Assembly: GCA_020717845.1 (NCBI GenBank)
Contig: DYDG01000003.1
Location: 1-50,908, forward strand
Length of the DNA stretch: 50,908 nt
DNA from: Marinifilum sp.
Lineage (GTDB): Bacteria; UBA9089; CG2-30-40-21
Direction of reading: 5' to 3'
In this document: positions 15,983 through 23,921 of the stretch, piece after piece
Layout: the number at the start of each line of letters is the position of its first letter
Numbering within the stretch: the stretch's first letter is position 1
Program-made: the position numbers and the translations under genes
Notes under the pieces: generated by a model
Database searches by the model: none
Seen by the model: the letters and a program-made list of their open reading frames with translations, nothing else
What the model was told of the DNA's origin: nothing

Positions 15983-17343
15983 TGATGCACAAATTATTAT
16001 TAAGCATTCTGCTATTTTCAACATCTACTGCTTATGCTCAGTCAGACAGAAGCATTGACGTTACGATTTATGCACAAGATCTGACTATGGTTAAAGAGGT
16101 CCGGCAGCTTAAGGCAAAACAGTCGGCTGCTGTTTCATTGATAACATTTTCTGACCTTCCATCACAGCTTGACCCAAGCAGTATCTCTATATCTCCAATC
16201 TCTTGCCTGCAGCAAAGCTATGAATATGACCTTTCAGACTTCAATAAGTTGTTGCAAGGCTATGTCAATGGAACAATATCTGTAAGCCTTCAAAGTGGAA
16301 AGGTATTTGATGGCTGTCTCTTAGGGTTTGATCCGCAGTGGATATTTTTAAGAGATAAAGACAGGGTAAAGTTATTAGCAATCAGTGAGATTTGCGATAT
16401 TAACTGTCAGGAACAAAGGGATAGTCTGCTCACCACGCCCAGCCTTGTGTGTACACTTGCAGGGGATAAACCATTACCTCAACAAATAACACTTCGTTAT
16501 CTTACATCTGGCATAAGCTGGAAATGTGATTACACGGCTGTCCTTAGTGATACTGATCTGTCTATGGAGCTTTCCGCTAAGGCAACCATAAATAACCAGA
16601 GTGGTGGAAAATTTCCGCAGGCAAGGATAAAATTAGTGGCTGGAAATCCCTATAGGATACAGGATATGCCTTCCCAAAGATATGAAATGCGGAAGATGGT
16701 TGCTATGGCTACAGCCCCTCTTGCTGAGGCAGAGGGAGAGCAGTATGATAGTCGGGAAGAGATAGGGGAGTATTATCTGTATACCATAAAAAATCCTGCT
16801 ACACTTAATAATAATCAAACAACTCAAGTAGATTTTTTGTCACAGATGCATGTGCCTGTTAAGAAAAAGTTTAGCTATGATTATACCAAATCAGCAAAAA
16901 ATGCCAGACTCATCCTGTCCTTTAAGAATGAAAAGCATGGTGGACTGGGCATCCCCTTGCCAAAGGGTAAGATACGCTGCTATAAACAGGATGAAGAGGA
17001 TTTTTTGCAGTTTATCGGAGAGAATATCATTGAACATACACCGGTTAATGACGAAATAACCCTTTGTCTTGGCGATGTTTTTGATATTACAGCCGGGAGA
17101 GAAACAAAAGACAGAAGGGTATTGTCTAAGGAAAAGGTTGAAGAGGATTATGAGGTCAAGATAAAGAATCGTAAAAAGGAAAAGGTATTAGTAGAGGTTA
17201 CAGAACATGCCTGGGGCAGTTGGGAGGTAATTAAAAGTACCCATAAGTATGTTAAAAAAACCGCAGATACACTGGTATTTGAAATGGAAATAGCACCTGA
17301 TACAGAAGCGTCTCTTCTGTATACTGTAACTTATAGGCGATGA
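15982..17343 (+). CDS. DUF4139 domain-containing exported protein
   Basis: The 453-residue protein has a signal peptide (MMHKLLLSILLFSTSTAYAQ). Its N-terminal half starts like mucoidy-inhibitor A/DUF4139 proteins (VTIYAQDLTMVKEVRQL), and its middle has the family hallmark LRYLTSGISWKCDYTAVLS and ARIKLVAGNPYRI. Function is unknown; the beta-rich protein is probably periplasmic or outer-membrane-associated. Around residue 245, ATAPLAEAEGEQ comes from DNA (16710-16736) resembling half of the repeat found in pabB and the secretin. It is translationally coupled to the upstream MerR gene. Confidence 0.82.
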   Translation: MMHKLLLSILLFSTSTAYAQSDRSIDVTIYAQDLTMVKEVRQLKAKQSAAVSLITFSDLPSQLDPSSISISPISCLQQSYEYDLSDFNKLLQGYVNGTISVSLQSGKVFDGCLLGFDPQWIFLRDKDRVKLLAISEICDINCQEQRDSLLTTPSLVCTLAGDKPLPQQITLRYLTSGISWKCDYTAVLSDTDLSMELSAKATINNQSGGKFPQARIKLVAGNPYRIQDMPSQRYEMRKMVAMATAPLAEAEGEQYDSREEIGEYYLYTIKNPATLNNNQTTQVDFLSQMHVPVKKKFSYDYTKSAKNARLILSFKNEKHGGLGIPLPKGKIRCYKQDEEDFLQFIGENIIEHTPVNDEITLCLGDVFDITAGRETKDRRVLSKEKVEEDYEVKIKNRKKEKVLVEVTEHAWGSWEVIKSTHKYVKKTADTLVFEMEIAPDTEASLLYTVTYRR

Positions 17344-17360
17344 ATTTTGTAAAATTCACT

Positions 17361-17481
17361 ACAGAGACACGAAGGCACAGAGAAAAGTAGAGACGCAAAA
17401 TTTTGCGTCTCTACAAAGCCATAACGTCTGGAATATAAGCGTTTTGTCTTTAATCTGTGAAATCTGCGTAATCTGCGGATA
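17361..17481. repeat. Cluster of three dispersed repeats before mtnP
   Basis: ACAGAGACACGAAGGCACAG (17361-17380) matches DNA inside ywlE. GTAGAGACGCAAAATTTTGC onwards is a perfect 28-bp palindrome without loop (17387-17414). ATCTGTGAAATCTGCGTAAT onwards (17453-17481) is a diverged ATCCGTG-type unit. Together they fill most of the gap before mtnP. Confidence 0.75.
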
Positions 17482-17503
17482 TTTCGGATAAGGAGGAAAG
17501 AGG

Positions 17504-18400
17504 ATGCAAGAAAAGGTACGGATTGGGTTTATCGGCGGCAGTGGGCTTTATCAAATGGATGGCATAGAAGATGTGACAACAATGGCTATTGATACCCCTT
17601 TTGGTAAGCCATCTGATGAATTAATCATTGGCAAGATTAATGGTGAAAAAGGCGAAAAAGTAGCCTTTCTGGCAAGGCATAAAAGAGGGCATTCTATCAT
17701 GCCCACAGAGATAAACTTCAGGGCAAATATCTATGCCTTAAAATCAATTGGGGTAGAATGGATTATCAGTATTAGTGCTGTTGGAAGCTTGAGGGAGGAG
17801 TTGCAGCCATTGAATATGGTTGTCCCTGACCAGGTGTTTGATTATACCAAGCAGCGAACCTCTACCTTTTTTGGGAATGGAATGGTAGCTCATATTGGCA
17901 TGGCTGATCCATTTTGCCCTATTTTAAGCCAGATATTGTTTGATACAGCCAGTGATGCAGGGTGTTGTGTGCATAAGGGCGGAACCTATGTTTGCATTGA
18001 GGGACCACAGTTTTCTACTCGAGCTGAATCAAATGTATATCGTCAGCTTGGGTTTGATATCATTGGTATGACTGCTATGCCAGAGGCAAAACTTGCCAGA
18101 GAGGCACAGATTTGCTATGCCACACTCGCTATGGTTACAGATTACGATGTTTGGCATGAATCAGCTCATGATGTTACGGTAGAGATGGTGATAGAGAATC
18201 TGAATAAAAATGTTGCCAATGCTAAAAGGATAATCCAGGATATAGTCAATAAAATTCCACAAGAAAGAGGAGGGAGCCCCTCTGGCGGAGGGTGCCCCTC
18301 TGGCATATGTGGTTGTGCCTCTGCTCTAAAGGATGCCATCATTACTAATCCTGAGATAATTCCAGATGAAACAAGGAAAAAACTGTCGTTGCTGTTATAA
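17504..18400 (+). CDS. mtnP: S-methyl-5'-thioadenosine phosphorylase
   Basis: The 298-residue purine nucleoside phosphorylase family member has GGSGLY, the phosphate/base-site loop RHKRGHSIMPTEINFRAN, EGPQFSTRAESNVYRQLG and GMTAMPEAKLAREA, then VTDYDVW, where Asp is typical of methylthioadenosine (6-aminopurine) specificity. It splits 5'-methylthioadenosine to adenine and 5-methylthioribose 1-phosphate in methionine salvage. Near the C-terminus GGSPSGGGCPSG is encoded by a dispersed palindromic repeat (18271-18304) that is read in another frame in the secretin. AGGAGG precedes the ATG. Confidence 0.93.
   Translation: MQEKVRIGFIGGSGLYQMDGIEDVTTMAIDTPFGKPSDELIIGKINGEKGEKVAFLARHKRGHSIMPTEINFRANIYALKSIGVEWIISISAVGSLREELQPLNMVVPDQVFDYTKQRTSTFFGNGMVAHIGMADPFCPILSQILFDTASDAGCCVHKGGTYVCIEGPQFSTRAESNVYRQLGFDIIGMTAMPEAKLAREAQICYATLAMVTDYDVWHESAHDVTVEMVIENLNKNVANAKRIIQDIVNKIPQERGGSPSGGGCPSGICGCASALKDAIITNPEIIPDETRKKLSLLL
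18271..18304. repeat. In-frame palindromic repeat inside mtnP
   Basis: The string starting GGGAGCCCCTCTGGCGGAGG shares 26 identical bases (with the preceding GA) with 31508-31533 in the secretin gene and is related to 20776-20808 in pabB. Here it is read as GSPSGGGCPSG. Confidence 0.85.
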
Positions 18401-18402
18401 AC

Positions 18403-18440
18403 ATTATAAGGCTTATAAGACCTATAAGACATATAAGACT
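18403..18440. repeat. Tandem TATAAG repeat between mtnP and rfaE1
   Basis: TATAAG occurs five times at roughly 9-10-base spacing (TTATAAGGCTTATAAGACC, then TATAAGACATATAAGACT). It fills the entire gap and replaces the usual ribosome-site position for an ATG at 18442. Confidence 0.8.
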
Positions 18441-18453
18441 CATGGAGGACATT

Positions 18454-19440
18454 GTGGATAAAAAAAGAATAAATGGCATTATTACAAAATTTAATGAGGC
18501 AAGTGTGCTTGTAATCGGTGACTTAATGCTGGATGAGTTTGTCTGGGGCAAGGTAACCAGAATATCACCAGAGGCACCTGTGCCAGTGGTAGATGTTACC
18601 TCCATTACCTTTTCGCCTGGCGGGGCAGGGAATGTGGTAAACAATATTCGTGTTCTTGGCGGGAAGGTCTATCCGGTTGGTGTAATTGGTGAGGATGGGA
18701 CTGCTCAAAAGTTGATTGCAGAATTAAAGAAAAAAGGTATTGATGTAGATGGCATTGTAGTTGACAGTGAACGGCCAACAACATTAAAATCAAGGGTTAT
18801 TGCTCATTCACAACAAATACTCAGGATTGATCGGGAACAAAGGGGAGAAATCCATGAATGGACAGTAAAACAAATGTTGAGCTACATCAAGATGCTTTTG
18901 CCAGAGATAAAGGCAGTGGTTATTTCTGATTATGGTAAAGGGGTTATCTCTCCCAGATTATTAGAGGAGTTAATCCCATTGTGCCGAAAAAATTCCTTGC
19001 CAATAATTGTTGACCCAAAGGTAAACCATTCCTTGCATTACAAGGGCATATCTGTGATTACCCCCAATCACCATGAGGCAGGAGAGCTGATCCATCAAAA
19101 GATTACAGATGAAGAAACACTCCTGCTGGCTGGACAAAAAATACTCTCAGAGCTTGAAAGCGAGGCAGTATTGATTACCCGGGGAGAGGATGGCATGTCG
19201 CTCTTTGAAAAGGATGGAAGCATTACCCATATCCCTACGGTTGCCAAAGAGGTCTATGATGTAACCGGTGCAGGTGATACAGTGGTAAGTGTGCTGTCTC
19301 TAAGCCTTGCCTGTGGGGCAAAGATGAAGGATGCCTCTATTCTGGCTAATTTTGCAGCAGGGATAGTGGTAGAAAAGGTAGGCACCGCTGTGGTTACTGC
19401 CTCAGAACTGAAGGAAAGGGTCAGTGGTGCTTATGAGTGA
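18454..19440 (+). CDS. rfaE1: D-glycero-beta-D-manno-heptose-7-phosphate kinase
   Basis: This PfkB-family sugar kinase has VIGDLMLDEFVWGKVTRISP, GGAGNVVNN and the catalytic VTGAGDTVVSVLSLSLA near the C-terminus. It phosphorylates heptose 7-phosphate at O-1 for ADP-heptose and LPS core synthesis; in E. coli this is the N-terminal half of HldE. I prefer GTG 18454, with GGAGG five bases upstream, over ATG 18442, which has only repeat sequence in front; this choice is not certain. The next gene, rfaE2, overlaps it by 8 bp, so the two HldE activities are here split and coupled. Confidence 0.92.
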   Translation: MDKKRINGIITKFNEASVLVIGDLMLDEFVWGKVTRISPEAPVPVVDVTSITFSPGGAGNVVNNIRVLGGKVYPVGVIGEDGTAQKLIAELKKKGIDVDGIVVDSERPTTLKSRVIAHSQQILRIDREQRGEIHEWTVKQMLSYIKMLLPEIKAVVISDYGKGVISPRLLEELIPLCRKNSLPIIVDPKVNHSLHYKGISVITPNHHEAGELIHQKITDEETLLLAGQKILSELESEAVLITRGEDGMSLFEKDGSITHIPTVAKEVYDVTGAGDTVVSVLSLSLACGAKMKDASILANFAAGIVVEKVGTAVVTASELKERVSGAYE

Positions 19441-19915
19441 AAAGATTAAAACTTTAAGTGAAATCAAGCAAATAGTTGGTCTGCTCAAAAGCCAGAATAA
19501 AAAGATTGTTTTTACTAATGGATGCTTTGATATTCTGCACGCAGGTCATGTCAAATACCTTCAAGAAGCAAAAAGCCTTGGCAATGTCTTGATTCTCGGA
19601 CTGAATACAGACTGGTCAGTATGTGCTAATAAGGGACCCTTGCGTCCATTGGTTGGCGAAGATGACCGGGCAGAGGTTCTGGCAGCACTCTCCTGCGTTG
19701 ATTATATCATTATGTTTGATGAATTTACTCCAGAAAATCTGATTGAGGCGATAATTCCAAACATCTTAGTTAAGGGTGGGGATTACCAGATAGATGATAT
19801 CAAGGGCAGGGAATGCGTCGAGGCAAATAATGGAAGGGTTGTTTCCATACCATTTATCCCGGATAAGTCGACAACGAATCTTATCAAGTTGATTATCGAA
19901 AGGTATGGACGTTAA
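19433..19915 (+). CDS. rfaE2: D-glycero-beta-D-manno-heptose 1-phosphate adenylyltransferase
   Basis: This 160-residue nucleotidyltransferase has FTNGCFDILHAGHVKYLQEA, with the HxGH motif, then LGLNTDWSV, and near the end VKGGDYQIDDIKGRE and IPFIPDKSTTNLI. It transfers AMP to heptose 1-phosphate, completing ADP-heptose. The ATG at 19433 lies within the end of rfaE1; a GTG nine bases earlier is possible. The 3' end overlaps the convergent pabB gene by 23 bp. Confidence 0.93.
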   Translation: MSEKIKTLSEIKQIVGLLKSQNKKIVFTNGCFDILHAGHVKYLQEAKSLGNVLILGLNTDWSVCANKGPLRPLVGEDDRAEVLAALSCVDYIIMFDEFTPENLIEAIIPNILVKGGDYQIDDIKGRECVEANNGRVVSIPFIPDKSTTNLIKLIIERYGR

Positions 19916-21542
19916 AGGCTGGAATTGTGGGATTTAGATGCGTTTGCTCTGACCTCACTCTTGTCAACGCCTCAATCAATGCCTTACCCTTATGAAGAGT
20001 TTCCATATATTCATCCTCTGGTGAGGAATCTGCGACAATGCCGCCGCCAACGTGGAAATAAACCTGATTGTTTTTTATCAAGAAGGTGCGAATGGCAATG
20101 TTTAGGTCCATACTGCCGGTAAAGCTCAGGTAACCAATGGAGCCTGTATAGATATGCCTTTTATTTGGTTCTAACTCATCGATTATCTCCATTGCCCTTA
20201 TCTTTGGTGCACCAGTTATTGAGCCGCCAGGGAAACATGCCTCAAGCAGGTCAAATCGGTCATTCTCGGCTGAAAGCCTGCCACAGATAGTAGCCACAGT
20301 ATGGAATACGGTTGGATATGTTTCTATCCTTCGCATATCCTTGACCACAACCGAACCATGCTGGCATACACGGCCAAGGTCATTTCTCAGAAGGTCAACA
20401 ATCATTATCAATTCAGCTTTATCCTTTTCGCTTAAAAGAAGCTCTTCCTTGAATTTTTTATCCTCAGCCCTATTTTTACCTCGTGGTCGTGTGCCCTTGA
20501 TTGGTCTTGTTTCCACATAGCTACCTTCAACCATAACAAACCGTTCTGGTGATGAACCTGCTATTACCACCTCATTAAAGTCCAGATAGCTGCCAAAGGG
20601 AGCCGGGTTTATTTCCCTTAGCCGCTGATACAGCTCAAACGGCGGGACAGAGATGCTTGTCATTATTCGTTGAGCCAGATTCACCTGATAGATGTCTCCA
20701 GAAGCAATATATTCCTTTGCTCTTGTTACTGCCTGGATATACTCTTCTCTGGTAAAGTTTGAGGTAATAGCTGTTGCCAGGGGGGCTGCCTCTGCCAGAG
20801 GGGCTGCCTTATTTGGAAGTAGCACTTCTGGCAATTGCAGGAGTGAATGTGCAGAGACAGGTTTGCCAGAGATGCCGTTTCGACTCCGCTCGTTTCGACT
20901 CCGCTCAACGACCGGGTTGTTTGCAATGCTACCTTTACCAGAAAGCACCTCTGCCAGTTGTAATCGATCTTTCATCCATTTTATCCGACAAAGGGCTCGT
21001 TTGTGACGCAAACTGCCCTGTTCTGGAAAGCCGCTTGAGGAGATATAAGCCTGCCTCTGTTTATGGTCAAAGATGAGAATAACGTCATACAGACAGACCA
21101 TACAGTCAGGGATATTGAGGTCATCCACAGCCTTTGCAGGTAATTCCTCAATAAGATTACGCATTTCATAGCTAAAATACCCAACCCCGCCGCCAAGGAA
21201 TGAGGGTAATTGAGACAGCATGTCTGGCATAGATAATTTGTATTGGTCAATAATCTGGCGAAGGATGGTAAAAGGGTTGCCATGAAGCTGTATAGATGAA
21301 GAGCCATTCATTCCTACGGTCAATACCTCTATATTTTCTCCCTTGCTCTTGAATATTAGAAACGGGTCAAAGCCAATAAATGAATATCGACCAGTCATAT
21401 ACCTATTCATGCCACTGTCAAGGAAGAAAGGGTATTTCTGTCCACTCTGATCATTAAGGGCAGAGAACACATGGTGTGGGTCAATAAAGGGAATTCGTTC
21501 GATTACAGGAGATACTGCCTCCATGAAGAAAGAATTTAGCAA
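19893..21542 (-). CDS. pabB: Aminodeoxychorismate synthase component I (PabB-type chorismate-binding enzyme)
   Basis: The 549-residue chorismate-utilising enzyme has the N-terminal Anth_synt_I fold (RYSFIGFDPFLIF, GGGVGYFSYE) and a catalytic domain from about residue 270 with EEYIQAVTRAKEYIASGDIY, LIMIVDLLRNDLGR and GSITGAPKIRAMEIIDELE. PIKGTRPRG has the Lys typical of PabB; anthranilate synthases have PIAGT. It converts chorismate to aminodeoxychorismate for folate, needing an amidotransferase subunit not present here. The linker (about 200-265) is inflated by two repeat families giving VERSRNERSRN and KAAPLAEAAPLA. The start is TTG 21542, with AAGGTG seven bases upstream. Confidence 0.9.
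   Translation of the reverse strand: MLNSFFMEAVSPVIERIPFIDPHHVFSALNDQSGQKYPFFLDSGMNRYMTGRYSFIGFDPFLIFKSKGENIEVLTVGMNGSSSIQLHGNPFTILRQIIDQYKLSMPDMLSQLPSFLGGGVGYFSYEMRNLIEELPAKAVDDLNIPDCMVCLYDVILIFDHKQRQAYISSSGFPEQGSLRHKRALCRIKWMKDRLQLAEVLSGKGSIANNPVVERSRNERSRNGISGKPVSAHSLLQLPEVLLPNKAAPLAEAAPLATAITSNFTREEYIQAVTRAKEYIASGDIYQVNLAQRIMTSISVPPFELYQRLREINPAPFGSYLDFNEVVIAGSSPERFVMVEGSYVETRPIKGTRPRGKNRAEDKKFKEELLLSEKDKAELIMIVDLLRNDLGRVCQHGSVVVKDMRRIETYPTVFHTVATICGRLSAENDRFDLLEACFPGGSITGAPKIRAMEIIDELEPNKRHIYTGSIGYLSFTGSMDLNIAIRTFLIKNNQVYFHVGGGIVADSSPEDEYMETLHKGKALIEALTRVRSEQTHLNPTIPAFNVHTFR
20776..20808. repeat. In-frame palindromic repeat inside pabB linker
   Basis: On the coding strand it begins GGCAGCCCCTCTGGCAGAGG and is read as AAPLAEAAPLA. 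It is the pabB relative of the repeats in mtnP (18271-18304) and the secretin (31508-31543). Confidence 0.8.
20877..20915. repeat. GTTTCGACTCCGCTC tandem repeat inside pabB linker
   Basis: Two exact 15-bp units GTTTCGACTCCGCTC (20877-20891, 20892-20906) are followed by AACGACCGG. Read on the minus strand in frame they give VVERSRNERSRNG. The same DNA motif is a common dispersed repeat in other bacteria. Confidence 0.85.
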
Positions 21543-21569
21543 TGCTGTTCACCTTTTGATGAAATAAAT

Positions 21570-21597
21570 GTAGAGAGGTGATATATCGCCTCTCTAC
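21570..21597. repeat. 28-bp palindrome with GTAGAGA/TCTCTAC ends
   Basis: GTAGAGAGGTGATATATCGC onwards is self-complementary apart from one mismatched pair. Length and outer 7 bp match the palindrome at 17387-17414, while the centre differs. It lies between the coiled-coil protein gene and pabB. Confidence 0.75.
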
Positions 21598-21619
21598 AAC
21601 CTACAATACCTTACGCAAT

Positions 21620-22177
21620 CTAAAATAGTTGCAGCATCTTGCCCATTAGTCCCATCATTGAAATAGCAGCAAATGTCATGGCAAATGTAAATAGTTTAAC
21701 TGTTAATCCCCTATTTTCTCTTAACCCTGCATCTATTTTTACATCTATTCGCTCTATTATCTTATCTAACTTAACCTCAATCTGTTCAAATCGGTTGTCA
21801 ATCTGCTCAAATCGGTTGTCAATCTGTTCAAATCGCCTATCTACCTGTTCAAACCGCTTATCTACTTGTTCAAACTGCCTATCTACCTGTTCAAACCGTT
21901 TATTCATCCTATCTTCAAGTGATATCAGCCCTGACTTCACATCGACTACTTGCTGTTGTACCTGATTAAATTGTTGTTGTACCTGGTTAAATTGTTGCTG
22001 CACCTGGTCAAATTTTAGATCCATTTGTTGTTGCAGATAACCAAATTTTAGATCTATTTGTTGCTGCAAATTATCAAAACGAATCTCAAAATATTTTGAT
22101 GTGGGGATAATACTTGCTACTAATATATCCGTTATTTTTTTATCAAGTATCAACCCTTCTTCTTTTTCCTCAGTCAT
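21620..22177 (-). CDS. Coiled-coil protein with heptad repeats and C-terminal membrane anchor
   Basis: The 185-residue protein is dominated by exact 7-residue repeats: QQQFNQV twice near 60-75, then RFEQVDR/RFEQIDN-type units about six times at 90-130 (21-bp tandem repeats in the DNA). One membrane helix follows near the C-terminus (VKLFTFAMTFAAISMMGLMG). It resembles DUF1640-like coiled-coil membrane proteins, but the resemblance may reflect composition only. Function unknown. AGGAGAG precedes the ATG. Tandem repeats make copy-number change likely. Confidence 0.75.
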   Translation of the reverse strand: MTEEKEEGLILDKKITDILVASIIPTSKYFEIRFDNLQQQIDLKFGYLQQQMDLKFDQVQQQFNQVQQQFNQVQQQVVDVKSGLISLEDRMNKRFEQVDRQFEQVDKRFEQVDRRFEQIDNRFEQIDNRFEQIEVKLDKIIERIDVKIDAGLRENRGLTVKLFTFAMTFAAISMMGLMGKMLQLF

Positions 22178-22239
22178 GTTAATCTCTCCTTACTTAAGGA
22201 AATGCGGAATTAAAAACTTCGTTTTGCCTACACACTCTG

Positions 22240-22274
22240 TTACTTCCGCATTCCGCATTCCTATTTCCGCATTT
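22240..22274. repeat. ATTCCGCATTCCGC-type repeat after the FadL-like gene
   Basis: CTTCCGCATTCCGCATTCCT followed by ATTTCCGCATTTT; a second copy (AATTCCGCATTCCGCATTTT) is at 23630-23649, at the other end of the FadL-like gene, so the gene is bracketed by the repeat in the same orientation. Confidence 0.65.
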
Positions 22275-22279
22275 TACTC

Positions 22280-23569
22280 TTAAAACCGATACTGTCCAGC
22301 CAACCGATATTCATTGGTTGTTTTGGTATACCTGACATTCTCAGCAACCCGTTCTCCGTCACCATGAAGATACACAAGATCACAGGTCAGGTTATTCCTT
22401 ACAAAGCTGATACCAAGTGTATAGAATATCCGTTCCACATCTATAACATTGGTCAGGCTTATAGCCTTGTCTGGGACAGGTGATGGATCTGTAAGCAGAC
22501 CAGCCCGAATTGCTAAAGTTGAATTTGGTCTGTATTCCATGCCTGTCCGAAATCGGGTTACATCTGTCCAGTCAAGGGTTGTGTTTGCATCCTTTAATAT
22601 ACTGCCAGATACTGCGTAGTCCACATCCTTTTTCATGCTGCTCCACATGGTTTTGGTAATATCAGAGGTGATGGTCAGGTTTGGAGCGGCATAAAAGGCA
22701 ATACCAAACCCACATGTAGCTGGATGGTTGTATTTGCGGGTAAAATCAGATTTTTCCTGTTTCACAGTCAGTGGTGGGGTTGTGGTTCCTGATGGTGTAG
22801 GATATTGCACCCTTGCCTCACCCTTCAATGCCACCTCTGAACCACTGCGATAGACTATGCCAAGCTGCAGAACATTTGATGGCTTAAAGAGCATACCCGC
22901 CTGCCATTCAATATCATTCCCATCGCAAGTGCCATCTGATTCATAGGTATAAACACCGGGCACATCCTTGCGAGCATGTTTCTCCATATCACCACCGATG
23001 ACATTCAGCCCAATCCCAGCTGAAACCCGAGGATTAAGATTTTTGGCAACAGAGATATTATACACCTTTGTTGCCATCTCAATATTATAGCTTGCTGCTA
23101 TTCCCCCTACGGTATCTTTCCAATCAGTTTTATACCCTGACGGGGCATAGGCTCCGTAACCGAGGTGATAATTCCCTTTTTTGACATATCCGCCGATAGC
23201 AGGTAGCCAGACCTTCGATCTGACACTTACCCCTGAGGATGAAAATGCCGCAGGTTCTTGTGGCAGCACCTTAAAAAACACATCCTCCTGATCCTTGTTT
23301 ATCGCATTAGGGGTTGGATTAGCCACCCCATTCCCATCGCTACCATCAATACAAAGTCGTGACACATCCACGCCCACACCCTTACCCTGCAGCTGAGCAA
23401 GCCCGGCAGGGTTCCAGTATATAGCAGTCCATTCATCAGCCAGTCCAATGGATGCACCGCCCATCCCAATCCCTTTTGCCCCGAGCCCGGGCCCCTCATA
23501 GCCGCCAGCCATAGCAGAGCCTGCAGCCAGACACAAAAATACTGTTGCGACAAGACACTTCTTTCTCAT
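22280..23569 (-). CDS. FadL/OmpP1/TodX-family outer-membrane transport protein
   Basis: The 429-residue protein has a signal peptide (MRKKCLVATVFLCLAAGSAMA), the N-terminal hatch-like segment GAKGIGMGGASIGLADEWTA and YWNPAGLAQLQGKGVG typical of the FadL family, then a 14-strand-type barrel region, with RSGSEVALKGEA and EYRPNSTLAIRAGLL as family landmarks. It ends RLAGQYRF with the terminal Phe required for BAM insertion. FadL proteins take up long-chain fatty acids or hydrophobic compounds; the substrate here is unknown. AAGGAGG lies eight bases before the ATG. It appears to be a single-gene unit bracketed by ATTCCGCATT repeats. Confidence 0.9.
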   Translation of the reverse strand: MRKKCLVATVFLCLAAGSAMAGGYEGPGLGAKGIGMGGASIGLADEWTAIYWNPAGLAQLQGKGVGVDVSRLCIDGSDGNGVANPTPNAINKDQEDVFFKVLPQEPAAFSSSGVSVRSKVWLPAIGGYVKKGNYHLGYGAYAPSGYKTDWKDTVGGIAASYNIEMATKVYNISVAKNLNPRVSAGIGLNVIGGDMEKHARKDVPGVYTYESDGTCDGNDIEWQAGMLFKPSNVLQLGIVYRSGSEVALKGEARVQYPTPSGTTTPPLTVKQEKSDFTRKYNHPATCGFGIAFYAAPNLTITSDITKTMWSSMKKDVDYAVSGSILKDANTTLDWTDVTRFRTGMEYRPNSTLAIRAGLLTDPSPVPDKAISLTNVIDVERIFYTLGISFVRNNLTCDLVYLHGDGERVAENVRYTKTTNEYRLAGQYRF

Positions 23570-23651
23570 AACAACGACCTCCTTATTCTAATGTAGTGAG
23601 CACCTCTATGTGCGTCTCCCCGCATTCTCAATTCCGCATTCCGCATTTTCC

Positions 23652-23918
23652 TTAGAACAACTCTTCTTCATTCAAGAAATTCTCTTGAGGCAATAGATGG
23701 CTGATATGATTCTTATTCAAAGCCATAAAATCCGACTTATACAACATATTATCACTTTCAGCCGGATATATCTTGACATTTGTAAGGGCAATAAAATCCT
23801 TTGCCCCTGCATTTAATTCATCAAGAATTCTTGCATCCTTATAAGTATACATTGTCCCTTCAACACGATGAATAGTGGTAAAAACTATTACCGGCACCTG
23901 CGATTTTTCTACCCACAT
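23652..23918 (-). CDS. Small conserved-looking protein of unknown function
   Basis: This 88-residue soluble protein begins MWVEKSQVPVIVFTTIHRVEG and contains LNAGAKDFIALTNVKIYP. It resembles short uncharacterised proteins in which a beta-rich start is followed by a KDFIAVTN-like segment; I cannot name a function. GAGGAGGAG precedes the ATG, and it begins only three bases after the aspS stop codon, so it is almost certainly co-transcribed with aspS. Confidence 0.65.
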   Translation of the reverse strand: MWVEKSQVPVIVFTTIHRVEGTMYTYKDARILDELNAGAKDFIALTNVKIYPAESDNMLYKSDFMALNKNHISHLLPQENFLNEEELF

Positions 23919-23921
23919 GAT

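Noticed and set aside
20877-20915. Frameshift or assembly error in pabB
   Set aside because: The frame is open throughout, flanking catalytic motifs are intact, and the inserted sequence is a known type of dispersed repeat.
21770-21990. CRISPR-like or minisatellite array
   Set aside because: The 21-bp periodic DNA is in frame and encodes heptad repeats of a coiled coil; there are no spacers.
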